From NCBI GenBank assembly GCA_937983085.1, contig CALJKZ010000738.1, forward strand, positions 1 through 18,783: a stretch of 18,783 nucleotides of DNA, in the 5' to 3' direction. Every line of letters begins with the position of its first letter. Positions within the stretch are counted from its first letter, which is position 1. Shown here piece by piece: positions 9,488 through 17,173 of the stretch. Both the position numbers and the translations under genes were made by a program. The notes beneath the pieces were generated by a model that had not been told where the DNA came from, searched no databases, and saw nothing but the letters and a program-made list of their open reading frames with translations. The stretch comes from an uncultured Gemmatimonadales bacterium (lineage in GTDB: Bacteria; Gemmatimonadota; Gemmatimonadetes; Longimicrobiales; Gaopeijiaceae).

Positions 9488-11103
9488 TCGCCCTGAAGCA
9501 TCTCCAGGTTCGCCTGGACGGCCTGGTTGTTGGGATTCAGATCCAGCGCCCGACGCCAGAGGAGGACGGCGACGTCGCGATCGTTGCCCTGGTACGCCAG
9601 CGTTCCCAGGCGGAGGTAGACGTCGTCACCGAGCCTGGGCGAGAGCTTCACCGCCTTCTCGTACTGGGCCCGTGCACCCTCCTGATCGCCATGTGCGTAC
9701 GCGTGGTCCCCGAGATTCTTGTGGGCCTGGGGGAGCGGCGGATTGGTCTGGGTAGCCCGCTTGTAGAGGGCCGCCGCGGCCTCGACTTCACCGCGTCGCT
9801 CCAGGACCTGACCCGTATTCACGAGGATGGGTCCGGCGTCGGGATAGTGGCCCAGCCCCTCGCGCCCCACCGCTACGGCGTAGTCCAGGTCGCCGCTCAC
9901 GCCTGCGGCCAGGACGGTGTACGCGTAGTACTGGGGCGAGGGCTTCTTCACCGACGGCGACGTCCGGTACAGTCGCAGGGCGTCCAGCGCCTTGGGCGTG
10001 TCGCCACGCTTGATGTGGATGATGGCCCTCGCCAGGTGGACCGCGGCATCCGTTGGCTTGGTCACCAGAGCCTCGTCCAGCGCCGCCAGCGCATCATCGT
10101 ACCGGCCGAGAAGCTCCAGCGTGAGGGCCGTGTTGCGGTGGACCGAGTAGTTGTTGCCCGCCCCCGGCGGCATGGAGCCGAAGTGGTTCAGCGCCTCCTC
10201 GAGGCGGCCACGCCGGAACGCGATGAGGCCCATCATGAAGTTCGCCCGAGCCTGGGTCGGCTCCACCTGCAGAGCCTGTTCGAACTCCCGACCCGCGTCT
10301 TCCAGCATGCCCGACCGATAGAATGCGATGCCCACGTTGAGGTGCTGCTGCAGGGCCTCGTCGCCGCCGGTCTCCTCGGTGGTGCTCCGCTCTCCGGCCC
10401 GGGACACGAAGCCCGCCTGAATGAGGCCGTACAGCGCCTTGCCCGTCTCGAACTCCACCAGACCGGCTTCGTCCATGATCTCGTGAACGGTGCGCACGCC
10501 GTCGATGAAGGGTAGGACCTTCTTCTGCTCCTTGGTGAGGTCCACGTCGTCGTCGGACTCGTCGGGGTGCTTGTCGAGCTGGAAGACGATGTCGAAGGAC
10601 GGGATCTTCTTCTCGACCTGGCTCCATTCGTCCACCCGACGGGCTCCCTCCATGAGGAGGGCTTCCGGTGGGAGGCTCACCAGGTAGATGCCGTCTTCGT
10701 CGGGCATCTGGTCGGTGTCGAAGTGGAACGAGCCCTGATTCCAGGCGAAGAGGTGGTAGACCGCCTCCTCGATCTGGACCTGGATGTAGCGCTGGAGGAC
10801 CTCTTCGGAGATGGCCTCGATCTCCACCAGGATCTCCCCGAGCTTCTTGCCTTTGGCCTCCGCCTGCTTCTCGACGGCGGTGGAGAGGTCCTTTCGCGTG
10901 ATGGCGTGGTTCCGGACCAAAAGCTCCCCGAGGCGGTCCTTCCGGTTCAGGACCGACGCGTAGATGACGCGCCCCTTCTCGAAGTAGATGTACCCGAAGT
11001 TCGAGCGGTCGGTGATGCTGAGGCAGCCCGTCTTGCCGCCCATTCCGAGGAGCTGGCAGATGTCTGCCAGGCTGACGTCCTGCAGTGCGCCTTCAATGGC
11101 CAT
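9484..11103 (-). CDS. PATAN/DUF4388 domain protein with C-terminal TPR repeats
   Basis: The protein has 539 residues. Residues 1-60 (IEGALQDVSLADICQLLGMG, GCLSI, GYIYFEKGRVIYAS) are the PATAN/DUF4388 fold. Residues 57-120 contain two LGE(L/I)LV half-repeats like the N-terminal domain of type II secretion ATPases. Around 188-234 is a winged-helix-like segment (VLPFIDGVRTVHEIMDEAG ... LYGLIQAGFV). Residues 250-535 form TPR repeats with the G-x-x-x-A, A-L and P signature positions. There is no signal peptide, so it is cytoplasmic. PATAN proteins are known from two-component and MglA/Roadblock polarity systems as adaptor domains; here an assembly-scaffold role is inferred. Its ATG at 11103 overlaps the DnaA-like gene stop by one base (TGATG), and its stop overlaps the peptidase GTG. 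Near-equal dosage with both neighbours is likely. Confidence 0.92.
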   Translation of the reverse strand: MAIEGALQDVSLADICQLLGMGGKTGCLSITDRSNFGYIYFEKGRVIYASVLNRKDRLGELLVRNHAITRKDLSTAVEKQAEAKGKKLGEILVEIEAISEEVLQRYIQVQIEEAVYHLFAWNQGSFHFDTDQMPDEDGIYLVSLPPEALLMEGARRVDEWSQVEKKIPSFDIVFQLDKHPDESDDDVDLTKEQKKVLPFIDGVRTVHEIMDEAGLVEFETGKALYGLIQAGFVSRAGERSTTEETGGDEALQQHLNVGIAFYRSGMLEDAGREFEQALQVEPTQARANFMMGLIAFRRGRLEEALNHFGSMPPGAGNNYSVHRNTALTLELLGRYDDALAALDEALVTKPTDAAVHLARAIIHIKRGDTPKALDALRLYRTSPSVKKPSPQYYAYTVLAAGVSGDLDYAVAVGREGLGHYPDAGPILVNTGQVLERRGEVEAAAALYKRATQTNPPLPQAHKNLGDHAYAHGDQEGARAQYEKAVKLSPRLGDDVYLRLGTLAYQGNDRDVAVLLWRRALDLNPNNQAVQANLEMLQGE

Positions 11104-12923
11104 CAGTCGAGCTCCTCGATGAGGAGTTCCTCGAAGCGCGGCCAGTGGATCACCGCGTTCTCAGGTCCCGGGAACCAGGTGCCGCCCTTCTGGGTCGCGG
11201 CCTCGATGGCCACGGGCTGGGGTCGCGAACCCTTGCCGCCACCGTCGTCGTCATCGTCATCGTCGAGGTCGGGGACGAAGATGGCGTCCTCCGACCCTCC
11301 CGCCGCCGCTTCCTCGGTCTCGACGAAGGTGAGGGGAACGGAGGCTCCTTCCGCGAGCTCGAGAACCAGCCCGCCTTCGAACCGGGAGCGGAGCCGATCG
11401 TCGATCTCCGCGATGGACGCCGGAGCGCGATCGGCGACGAACATCATCCGCGCCCCCCGACGGCGCAGCGCCTCGAAGAGGTGGAAGAACTCGTCCTGAG
11501 CCCGTTCCGTCTCCACCAGGTCCTGGATGCCGTAGATGAGGAGCAGATCGACGGTCCACCACCGTTCCCTCCACGCCCCGGCCACGCCCTCGCCCAATGC
11601 CCGGATGAAGTCCGAGGCGAAGTCGGACACGGAGGCCACCGCCATGGTGAGGTCCGGGTACGCCTCCTGGTACGTCCGGCCTACGGCGCCCAGCAGGGTC
11701 TTGGCCACGCCCTCGTCCGACGACCAGACGAAGAGCGGGTTGTACTCGGGCTTCTCGGCCCCCACCAGCTGCGCCGCGGCCTTCAGCGCGATGGTCTCGA
11801 AGCCGTCCAGGTCGTGGAGCTGATCCCCGTCGGAGATGCGCAGGAACGGCCTCTGCCGCTCGCGAACCGACGTGAGCAGGGCCTCGGCCTCCTCCAACCG
11901 CTCGGGGTCTTCCAGAACGCCCTGGGCGGCCTCGGGCCACGGGTTGCCCAGGCGGTTGAGCTCGTTGTCGATCTCGTGGAGGCGGTGAATGTCGGCCTTG
12001 AACTGCTCGATGGCCTTCTCCCATCCCGACGGCGCGTTCGTATTGTCGAGAAGGGACTCGAGGCGGAGGGTCGAGAAGCCACGGCGATCGGCGGTCTCGA
12101 TGGCCTCGCGCAGAGCCTTTCGCCACGGCTCCTCCTTTTCCTCCACGACGCTTTCCACCGTGGAGGTGAGCTCGGAGAGGAAGGAGCCGAACTCGTCGGA
12201 CCCGCTGCTGAGCGCCGCCGCCTCGTCCTGCTTCTCGAGAAGAGCCGCAACCTCGTCGATGGTGACCCGACGCTCCTCCAGGTCCTGGGTGGCGAAGATC
12301 TTGTTGAGGACGCCGCCGAGCTCGCGAACGTTCTTGAGCGGGGCCTTGGCCACGGCCTCGGCCACGCCGGGTTCCAGCGTCTGTCCGCGTTCCTCTGCCT
12401 TCTTGTTGATGATGGCCACGCGGGTCTCGTACTCGGGCGCTCCGAGGTCGACGATGAGGCCCCCGGAGAACCGTGAAAGGAGACGCGCGTCGAGACCGTT
12501 GATGTCCGCCGGCGGCCGGTCGCTGGCCAGAACGATCTGGCCGCCGGACGACGTCAGCTGGTCCAGCGTCTTGAGGAGCATCTCTTGGGCCTCGGGCTGG
12601 CCCGTGAGGAACTGGACATCGTCCAGGAGGAGGATCTCCAGGTCGCCGTACGTGCCCCGCTCGCCCTCGCCGGACTGGAGGCCGGCTTCCAGGCGGTCGA
12701 GGTACTCCTCCAGGGCCATGTACTCCACCAGGTCCGACTCGGCGCGGTGAGCGATGGCCGTGAGGATGTGCGTCTTGCCGAGCCCCGGCTTGGAGTAGAG
12801 GAAGGGCGGGTTGTAGCTCGTCCCGGGGGACTCTGCAGCACGCCGCGCCGCGGCCGACGCCAAACGGTTGGCGGGGCCTACGACGAAGGACTCGAAAGTG
12901 AGTTTCGGATCGAGTTCGGACAT
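11103..12923 (-). CDS. Tandem DnaA-like AAA+ ATPase, second module degenerate, no DnaA domain IV
   Basis: The protein has 606 residues. Module 1 (about 8-230) follows DnaA domain III: LTFESFVVGPANRLA, Walker A SKPGLGKTH (44-52), Walker B ILLLDDVQF (97-105), IVLASDRPP (130-138, sensor 1 region), box VII RLLSRFSGGL with R151, then a lid helix bundle. A helical hinge follows (about 260-345, ADRRGFSTLRLESLL). Module 2 (about 355-545) repeats the layout but is decayed: SSDEGVAKT (401-409) keeps K408-T409, while the Walker B acidic pair is replaced by Tyr464-Gly465. RLRSRFEGGL is still present. An Asp run (DLDDDDDDD) and a terminal WFPGPENAVIHWPRFEELL end the protein. The helix-turn-helix that DnaA uses on DnaA boxes is missing, so it is not the replication initiator. 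It may be a Hda-like or cytoskeletal/signalling ATPase. It is the first gene of the overlapping four-gene unit. Confidence 0.88.
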   Translation of the reverse strand: MSELDPKLTFESFVVGPANRLASAAARRAAESPGTSYNPPFLYSKPGLGKTHILTAIAHRAESDLVEYMALEEYLDRLEAGLQSGEGERGTYGDLEILLLDDVQFLTGQPEAQEMLLKTLDQLTSSGGQIVLASDRPPADINGLDARLLSRFSGGLIVDLGAPEYETRVAIINKKAEERGQTLEPGVAEAVAKAPLKNVRELGGVLNKIFATQDLEERRVTIDEVAALLEKQDEAAALSSGSDEFGSFLSELTSTVESVVEEKEEPWRKALREAIETADRRGFSTLRLESLLDNTNAPSGWEKAIEQFKADIHRLHEIDNELNRLGNPWPEAAQGVLEDPERLEEAEALLTSVRERQRPFLRISDGDQLHDLDGFETIALKAAAQLVGAEKPEYNPLFVWSSDEGVAKTLLGAVGRTYQEAYPDLTMAVASVSDFASDFIRALGEGVAGAWRERWWTVDLLLIYGIQDLVETERAQDEFFHLFEALRRRGARMMFVADRAPASIAEIDDRLRSRFEGGLVLELAEGASVPLTFVETEEAAAGGSEDAIFVPDLDDDDDDDGGGKGSRPQPVAIEAATQKGGTWFPGPENAVIHWPRFEELLIEELD

Positions 12924-12930
12924 GGAGCTA

Positions 12931-12980
12931 CGAACGCGTTCGACGGGGGGAGCCGCGGCCTGCGGCTCCCGACGAGCCGC
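12931..12980 (-). promoter_or_regulatory. Structured leader of the DnaA-like operon: competing hairpins and a palindrome
   Basis: On the minus strand arm A GCGGCTC (12980-12974), arm B GGGAGCCGC (12970-12962) and arm C GCGGCTCCC (12956-12948) follow in order. A can pair with B (7 bp, 5-nt loop), or B with C (9 bp, 5-nt loop), but not both. Then comes a perfect 12-bp palindrome CGAACGCGTTCG (12942-12931), 7 bases before the ATG at 12923, where a Shine-Dalgarno sequence would be expected; none is visible. A possible -10 (GATACT, about 12992-12987) lies just upstream, without a good -35. No U tract follows the hairpins, so control of translation or RNA stability is likelier than simple attenuation. 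Confidence 0.5.
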
Positions 12981-13005
12981 TAAGTATCGGGTTCCCGAGG
13001 CGATT

Positions 13006-13036
13006 AAAAAAGGGCACGATCACGATTCGTCACCCC
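13006..13036 (-). terminator. Intrinsic terminator overlapping the rluD stop codon
   Basis: On the minus strand, GGG (13035-13033), a TG/G bulge and ACGA (13030-13027) pair with TCGT (13019-13016) and CCC (13014-13012) around a 7-nt loop. Six T residues (13011-13006) follow directly. The stem is imperfect, but the U tract is good. The stop codon 13032-13030 lies inside the stem. It would end the punA-ileS-rluD transcript ahead of the DnaA-like operon, perhaps only partly. Confidence 0.55.
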
Positions 13037-13986
13037 TGCCGCGCCCAGGCGGCGACGGCCGCGAGATCCGCGGGGAGCGGGGCCTCGAACTCCATTCGCT
13101 CCGACGACACCGGATGCTCGAACGCCAGCTTCGTAGCGTGCAGGAACTGGCGCCCGATGCGGCGGGCGAGTTCGTCCACCCACCGCCTCGTCGGCCCTCC
13201 CAGGCCTCGCTCCCACCCCACTCCGTAGGTCTCGTCGCCCACCACAGGATGACCGATGTGGGCGAGGTGGACACGAATCTGGTGGGTACGCCCGGTCTTC
13301 AGCGCCACGTCCACCAGGTCGGCGCGGAGCCACCGCTCGCGGACCTTCAGGCGGGTGTGCGCCGATCGGCCGCCCTCCACCACCGCCATCCGCTTCCGGT
13401 TGTTGGGATCCCGACCGATGGGTGCGTCGATGGCCAGCGTGTCCTCGGCCAGGTGTCCCCAACAGGCCGCCTGGTACAGGCGCTTGATGCGGCGGGCTCG
13501 AAGGGCGTCGGCCAGACTTCGATGGGCGGCGTCGGTCTTGGCCACCACGAGAAGACCCGACGTGTCGCGATCCAGGCGGTGGACGATGCCCGGGCGCGCT
13601 CGCCCGCCGACACCGGACAGGTCGGGTACGTGCCACAGAAGGGCATTCACAAGAGTGCCCGAGCGATGCCCCGGGGCCGGGTGCACCACCATGCCCGACG
13701 CCTTGTTGACCACGAGCAGGTGGTCGTCTTCGAAGACGATGTCCAGTGGCAGGTCCTCGGCCTCGATGGTCACGGCCTGGGCAGGGGGGACCTGCACGCG
13801 GACCACCGACTCCGGCGCCAGCTCCTCCGACTTCTTCGCCTCCCGACCGTCGACGGTCACCTTCCCGGCCGCCACGAGCTTCTGCACCCGGGTGCGGGAG
13901 AGCTCGAGGCGGTCGGAAACGAAGACGTCCAGCCGGTCCGCACCGTCGGGACCGACCACGAGCTCGTGCACCGTGTCCGTCGTCAC
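13030..13986 (-). CDS. rluD: RluA-family rRNA pseudouridine synthase, RluD type
   Basis: This 318-residue protein is close to RluD length. Residues about 15-75 are an S4 RNA-binding domain (RLDVFVSDRLELSRTRVQKL ... GKVTVDG), and the rest is the RluA catalytic fold. The signature HRLDRDTSG (136-144) holds catalytic Asp139. VVNKASGMVVHP (92-103), GRTHQIRVHLAHIGHPVVGD and FLHATKLAF are the other family blocks. RluD-type enzymes isomerise uridines of 23S rRNA helix 69 during ribosome assembly. The RluC-like alternative cannot be fully excluded, but the S4 domain and the ileS neighbour favour RluD. The start is GTG at 13986, overlapping the ileS stop as GTGA; no other start lies close by. In many bacteria lspA separates ileS from rluD; here it is missing from this place. 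Confidence 0.93.
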   Translation of the reverse strand: MTTDTVHELVVGPDGADRLDVFVSDRLELSRTRVQKLVAAGKVTVDGREAKKSEELAPESVVRVQVPPAQAVTIEAEDLPLDIVFEDDHLLVVNKASGMVVHPAPGHRSGTLVNALLWHVPDLSGVGGRARPGIVHRLDRDTSGLLVVAKTDAAHRSLADALRARRIKRLYQAACWGHLAEDTLAIDAPIGRDPNNRKRMAVVEGGRSAHTRLKVRERWLRADLVDVALKTGRTHQIRVHLAHIGHPVVGDETYGVGWERGLGGPTRRWVDELARRIGRQFLHATKLAFEHPVSSERMEFEAPLPADLAAVAAWARQG

Positions 13987-16900
13987 CCCGCCGATGGGCG
14001 CAGCCCGATGGTGGCCGGAGTGCCGTCGATGTCCACTTCGCGCACGTGGGGTAGCTCACCGTCGGACACCCCCTCGACCACGTCGACCTCGACGGCCAGG
14101 ACTTCTCCGCCGATGAAGTCCCTGTGTGCCACGGCGGCAGACCGGATCTCGTCGGATCCACCCACCCGCAGCTCGATGCGATCCGTGATCTCCAGGCCTG
14201 CGTCGCGACGCAGCCGCTGGATCCGGTTCACGAGCTCGCGGGCCACCCCTTCGGCCTTCAGTTCGGCGTCGAGCTCGGGGTCGAGAGCGACGGTGTAGGC
14301 TCCCTCACCCTTTACGGCCAGTCCGCCGGACGCCTCCTGGATGACGTCCAGGTCGTCGGCCCCCAGGGCGTGCTCCTCGCCGTCCAGCTCCACCGTGAGC
14401 GTGCCGGTCTCCTGATAGCCGCGCAGATCGTCTTCGGACAGTCCGCGGATGCGATTGGCCACGTCGTTGGTCTGCTTCCCGAAGCGGCTGCCCAGGGCTC
14501 GGTAGTTGGGCTTGGCCGTGAGGCTCACGAGCCCCTCGGAGGTGGTGAGGAAGCCGACCTCCTTCACGTTCAGCTCGTCGCGCACCACGTCGAGCATCCC
14601 GTCGGACAGCGTACGTCCTCCGGGGAGCACCGCGCGGACCTTCCGTAGGGGCTGACGCACGCGGATCTGAACGTCCTCGCGGGCAGCACGCCCCAGGGAA
14701 ACCAGCGTCCGTACCGCGTCCATGTCCGCCTCCAGGTCCTCGCCGGCGAGGATCTCTTCGCGCATGGCCCCTTCCAGGGTCGTGGGGAAGCGCTGCAGGT
14801 GTGCGCTCTCACCCGTCAGAGCGCGGTGGAGCCAGTCGGCGGAGAAGGGCGTGCACGGTGCCGCCAGCAGCGTGACCTGTCGCAGCGCCTCATGAAGGGT
14901 GCGGAAGGCGGCCTTCTGGTCGGCGGCATCGTCCGAATTCCAGAAGCGGGCCCGATTCCGGCGTACGTACCAGTTGGAGAGGTCCTCCACCACAAAGTCA
15001 CCGAGGGCGCGATACGCCCGAGTCAGGTCGTACCCGTCGAGGGCGGCGCCCACCTGCCCCACCACCGTGTCCAGGCGCGCCAGCAGCCAGCGGTCCAGAA
15101 GCGGACGGTCCGCCGGTGACGGATCGGCGTCGCTGGGGCTCCACCCTTCGACGGAGGCATAGAGGGTGAAGAAGCGGTAGGTGTTGAACAGCGTATCGAA
15201 GAACTTCCGCGCGGCCTCCGAGACCCCTTCCGGGTCGTATCGCTTGGGCAGCCACGGGTTGGACGACGTGATGAAGTACCACCGCACCGCGTCGGCCCCG
15301 TGCTCTCCGACGGCGTCCCACGGATTGACGATGTTGCCCTTCGACTTGGACATCTTCTGGCCCTCGGAGTCGAGGACCAGATCGTTCACGAGGCAGCTCT
15401 TGAAGGAGGGCCCCCGGCCGAGCATGGTCGAGATGGCCAGGAGCGAATAGAACCAGCCCCGTGTCTGGTCGAGACCCTCGCAGATGAAATCGGCGGGAAA
15501 GTGGTCCTCGAACTCGGCCTCGTGCTCGAAGGGGTAGTGCCACTGGGCGTACGGCATGGCCCCCGAGTCGAACCAGACATCGATGACCTCGGGCGTCCGG
15601 CGCATGGTCCCGTCGCACTCGGCGCACCCCCACGTGACCTCGTCGATGAAGGGTCGGTGGGGATCGAAGTCGTCGGCCAACTCGCCGGCGTGTTCGGCCA
15701 GCTCGGCGAAGGATCCGATCCAACGCATGTGATCCGGGTCGGCGTCGCAGACCCATACCGGGAGCGGCGTGCCCCAGTAGCGGTCGCGGGACAACGCCCA
15801 ATCGATGTTGCCACGGAGCCACTCCCCGAAGCGCTTCTCCCCCACCTCCGGTGGGTGCCAGGAGATCTGCGCGTTGTTGGCAAGGAGCTGGTCCCGGAGG
15901 GTCGACGTCGCGGCGAACCACGAGTCGATGGCCACGTAGAGGAGGGGCGAGTCGCAGCGCCAGCAGTGGGGATAGCTATGCTCCACCCGGTCGATCTCGA
16001 AGAGCAGCGAGCGCGACTTCAGCTCCTCCACCAGAACGGGGTCCGCATCTTTGACGAACATCCCCCCCACCCCCTCGATGCCCTCCACGAAGCGACCGGC
16101 GTCGTCGATGGGGTTGAGCATGGGAAGCCCGTGCCGCTGTCCGGCGAGGTAGTCGTCGGCTCCGAAGGCCGGGGCCATATGCACGATGCCCGTCCCGTCA
16201 TCGGCGCTGACGAAATCTTCCGCCACCACCGTCCATCCGTTCTGGGGATCGTCGGGCGCCGGGACGAGGTCCAGGGGTCGCCGGTAGTGCCATCCCACCA
16301 TGTCGCTGCCCTGGAGGTGGCCGACGATCTCGGCGTCCTCACCGAAGATGGCCTCGGCGCGGCCCTCGGCTACGATGTAGCGACGACCGTCGCGGGCGAC
16401 CTCCACGTAGCCCAGCCCGGGGTGGACCGCGAGCCCCGTATTGGAGGGCACGGTCCACGGGGTGGTCGTCCACGCGAGGATCGCCCTTCCATGCTCATCG
16501 GGCGTCCCGTCGGCGTCGACGACCTCGCATACGAAGGTCAGCGACGGGTCCCAGACGTCGCGGTAGCCCTGCGCCACCTCGTGGGAGGACAGGGCCGTAC
16601 CGCACCGGGGGCAGTACGGCACACTCTTGTGTCCCCGGTAGAGCAGGCCCTTGTCGGCAATGGTCTTGAGGATGGCCCACACCGACTCGACGTACGTCGA
16701 GTGGAAGGTGACGTACGGGCGCCAGTACTCGAGCCAGTACCCGATCCGCTCGCTGAGCTCCTCCCACTCCTCCTTGTAGGTGAAGACCGAGTCCTTGCAC
16801 GCCTGGTTGAACTCGGCGATTCCGAGGGCTTCGATCTCGGGCTTGCCGCTGATGCCGAGCTTCTTCTCGGCTTCGATCTCCACCGGGAGTCCGTGGGTGT

Positions 16901-17153
16901 CCCAACCCGCGATGCGGGTCACGCTGTGACCCGTCATGGCACGGTGCCGGCACACCAGGTCCTTGAGGGTCCGGCTGAGGATGTGATGGAGGCCCGGCCG
17001 CCCGTTGGCGGTGGGAGGGCCTTCGTAGAAGACGAAGCGCGGCTCGTCGGCGTTCTGCTCCAGCGTCTGGCGGAAGAGGTCCTCGTCGCGCCAACGACGA
17101 AGGGACTCCTCCTCCACCTCGAGGAGGCTGCCTGGCAGCTCGGGGTATGTCAT
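13983..17153 (-). CDS. ileS: Isoleucyl-tRNA synthetase, type 2, with GLHH in place of HxGH
   Basis: This 1056-residue protein charges tRNA-Ile with isoleucine in the cytoplasm. The eukaryote-like type 2 is indicated by length and by blocks such as FYEGPPTANGRPG (42-54) and GWDTHGLPVEIE (83-94). The class I signature, normally HxGH, reads G54-L55-H56-H57 (16983-16994), with Gly and His swapped. KMSKS is intact at 600-604. Cys pairs include C181/C184. The CP1 editing domain has WTTTPWT (228-234) and GTGIVHMAPAFGADD (320-334, editing Asp333), so proofreading of valine should be active. IDVWFDSG and the anticodon-binding C-terminal domain are present. Type 2 enzymes are known to resist mupirocin, and a GxHH version has been linked to very high resistance. 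The ATG at 17153 follows the phosphorylase stop by 20 bp with no clear Shine-Dalgarno; the stop overlaps rluD by 4 bp. Confidence 0.97.
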   Translation of the reverse strand: MTYPELPGSLLEVEEESLRRWRDEDLFRQTLEQNADEPRFVFYEGPPTANGRPGLHHILSRTLKDLVCRHRAMTGHSVTRIAGWDTHGLPVEIEAEKKLGISGKPEIEALGIAEFNQACKDSVFTYKEEWEELSERIGYWLEYWRPYVTFHSTYVESVWAILKTIADKGLLYRGHKSVPYCPRCGTALSSHEVAQGYRDVWDPSLTFVCEVVDADGTPDEHGRAILAWTTTPWTVPSNTGLAVHPGLGYVEVARDGRRYIVAEGRAEAIFGEDAEIVGHLQGSDMVGWHYRRPLDLVPAPDDPQNGWTVVAEDFVSADDGTGIVHMAPAFGADDYLAGQRHGLPMLNPIDDAGRFVEGIEGVGGMFVKDADPVLVEELKSRSLLFEIDRVEHSYPHCWRCDSPLLYVAIDSWFAATSTLRDQLLANNAQISWHPPEVGEKRFGEWLRGNIDWALSRDRYWGTPLPVWVCDADPDHMRWIGSFAELAEHAGELADDFDPHRPFIDEVTWGCAECDGTMRRTPEVIDVWFDSGAMPYAQWHYPFEHEAEFEDHFPADFICEGLDQTRGWFYSLLAISTMLGRGPSFKSCLVNDLVLDSEGQKMSKSKGNIVNPWDAVGEHGADAVRWYFITSSNPWLPKRYDPEGVSEAARKFFDTLFNTYRFFTLYASVEGWSPSDADPSPADRPLLDRWLLARLDTVVGQVGAALDGYDLTRAYRALGDFVVEDLSNWYVRRNRARFWNSDDAADQKAAFRTLHEALRQVTLLAAPCTPFSADWLHRALTGESAHLQRFPTTLEGAMREEILAGEDLEADMDAVRTLVSLGRAAREDVQIRVRQPLRKVRAVLPGGRTLSDGMLDVVRDELNVKEVGFLTTSEGLVSLTAKPNYRALGSRFGKQTNDVANRIRGLSEDDLRGYQETGTLTVELDGEEHALGADDLDVIQEASGGLAVKGEGAYTVALDPELDAELKAEGVARELVNRIQRLRRDAGLEITDRIELRVGGSDEIRSAAVAHRDFIGGEVLAVEVDVVEGVSDGELPHVREVDIDGTPATIGLRPSAG

Positions 17154-17173
17154 GGGGATGTGTCGAGGCTGTT

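Noticed and set aside
11238..11270. GTC/ATC triplet run as a microsatellite
   Set aside because: It simply encodes the Asp-rich segment of the DnaA-like protein with mixed GAC/GAT codons.
11103..12923. Replication initiator dnaA and origin
   Set aside because: No DnaA domain IV, a degenerate second AAA+ module, and no cluster of TTATCCACA-like boxes near 12924-13029.
13012..13027. GGGCACGATCACGATT as a sigma-54 -24/-12 promoter
   Set aside because: It reads on the plus strand, away from the operon, and lacks the TTGC -12 element at proper spacing; it is better explained as part of the rluD terminator.
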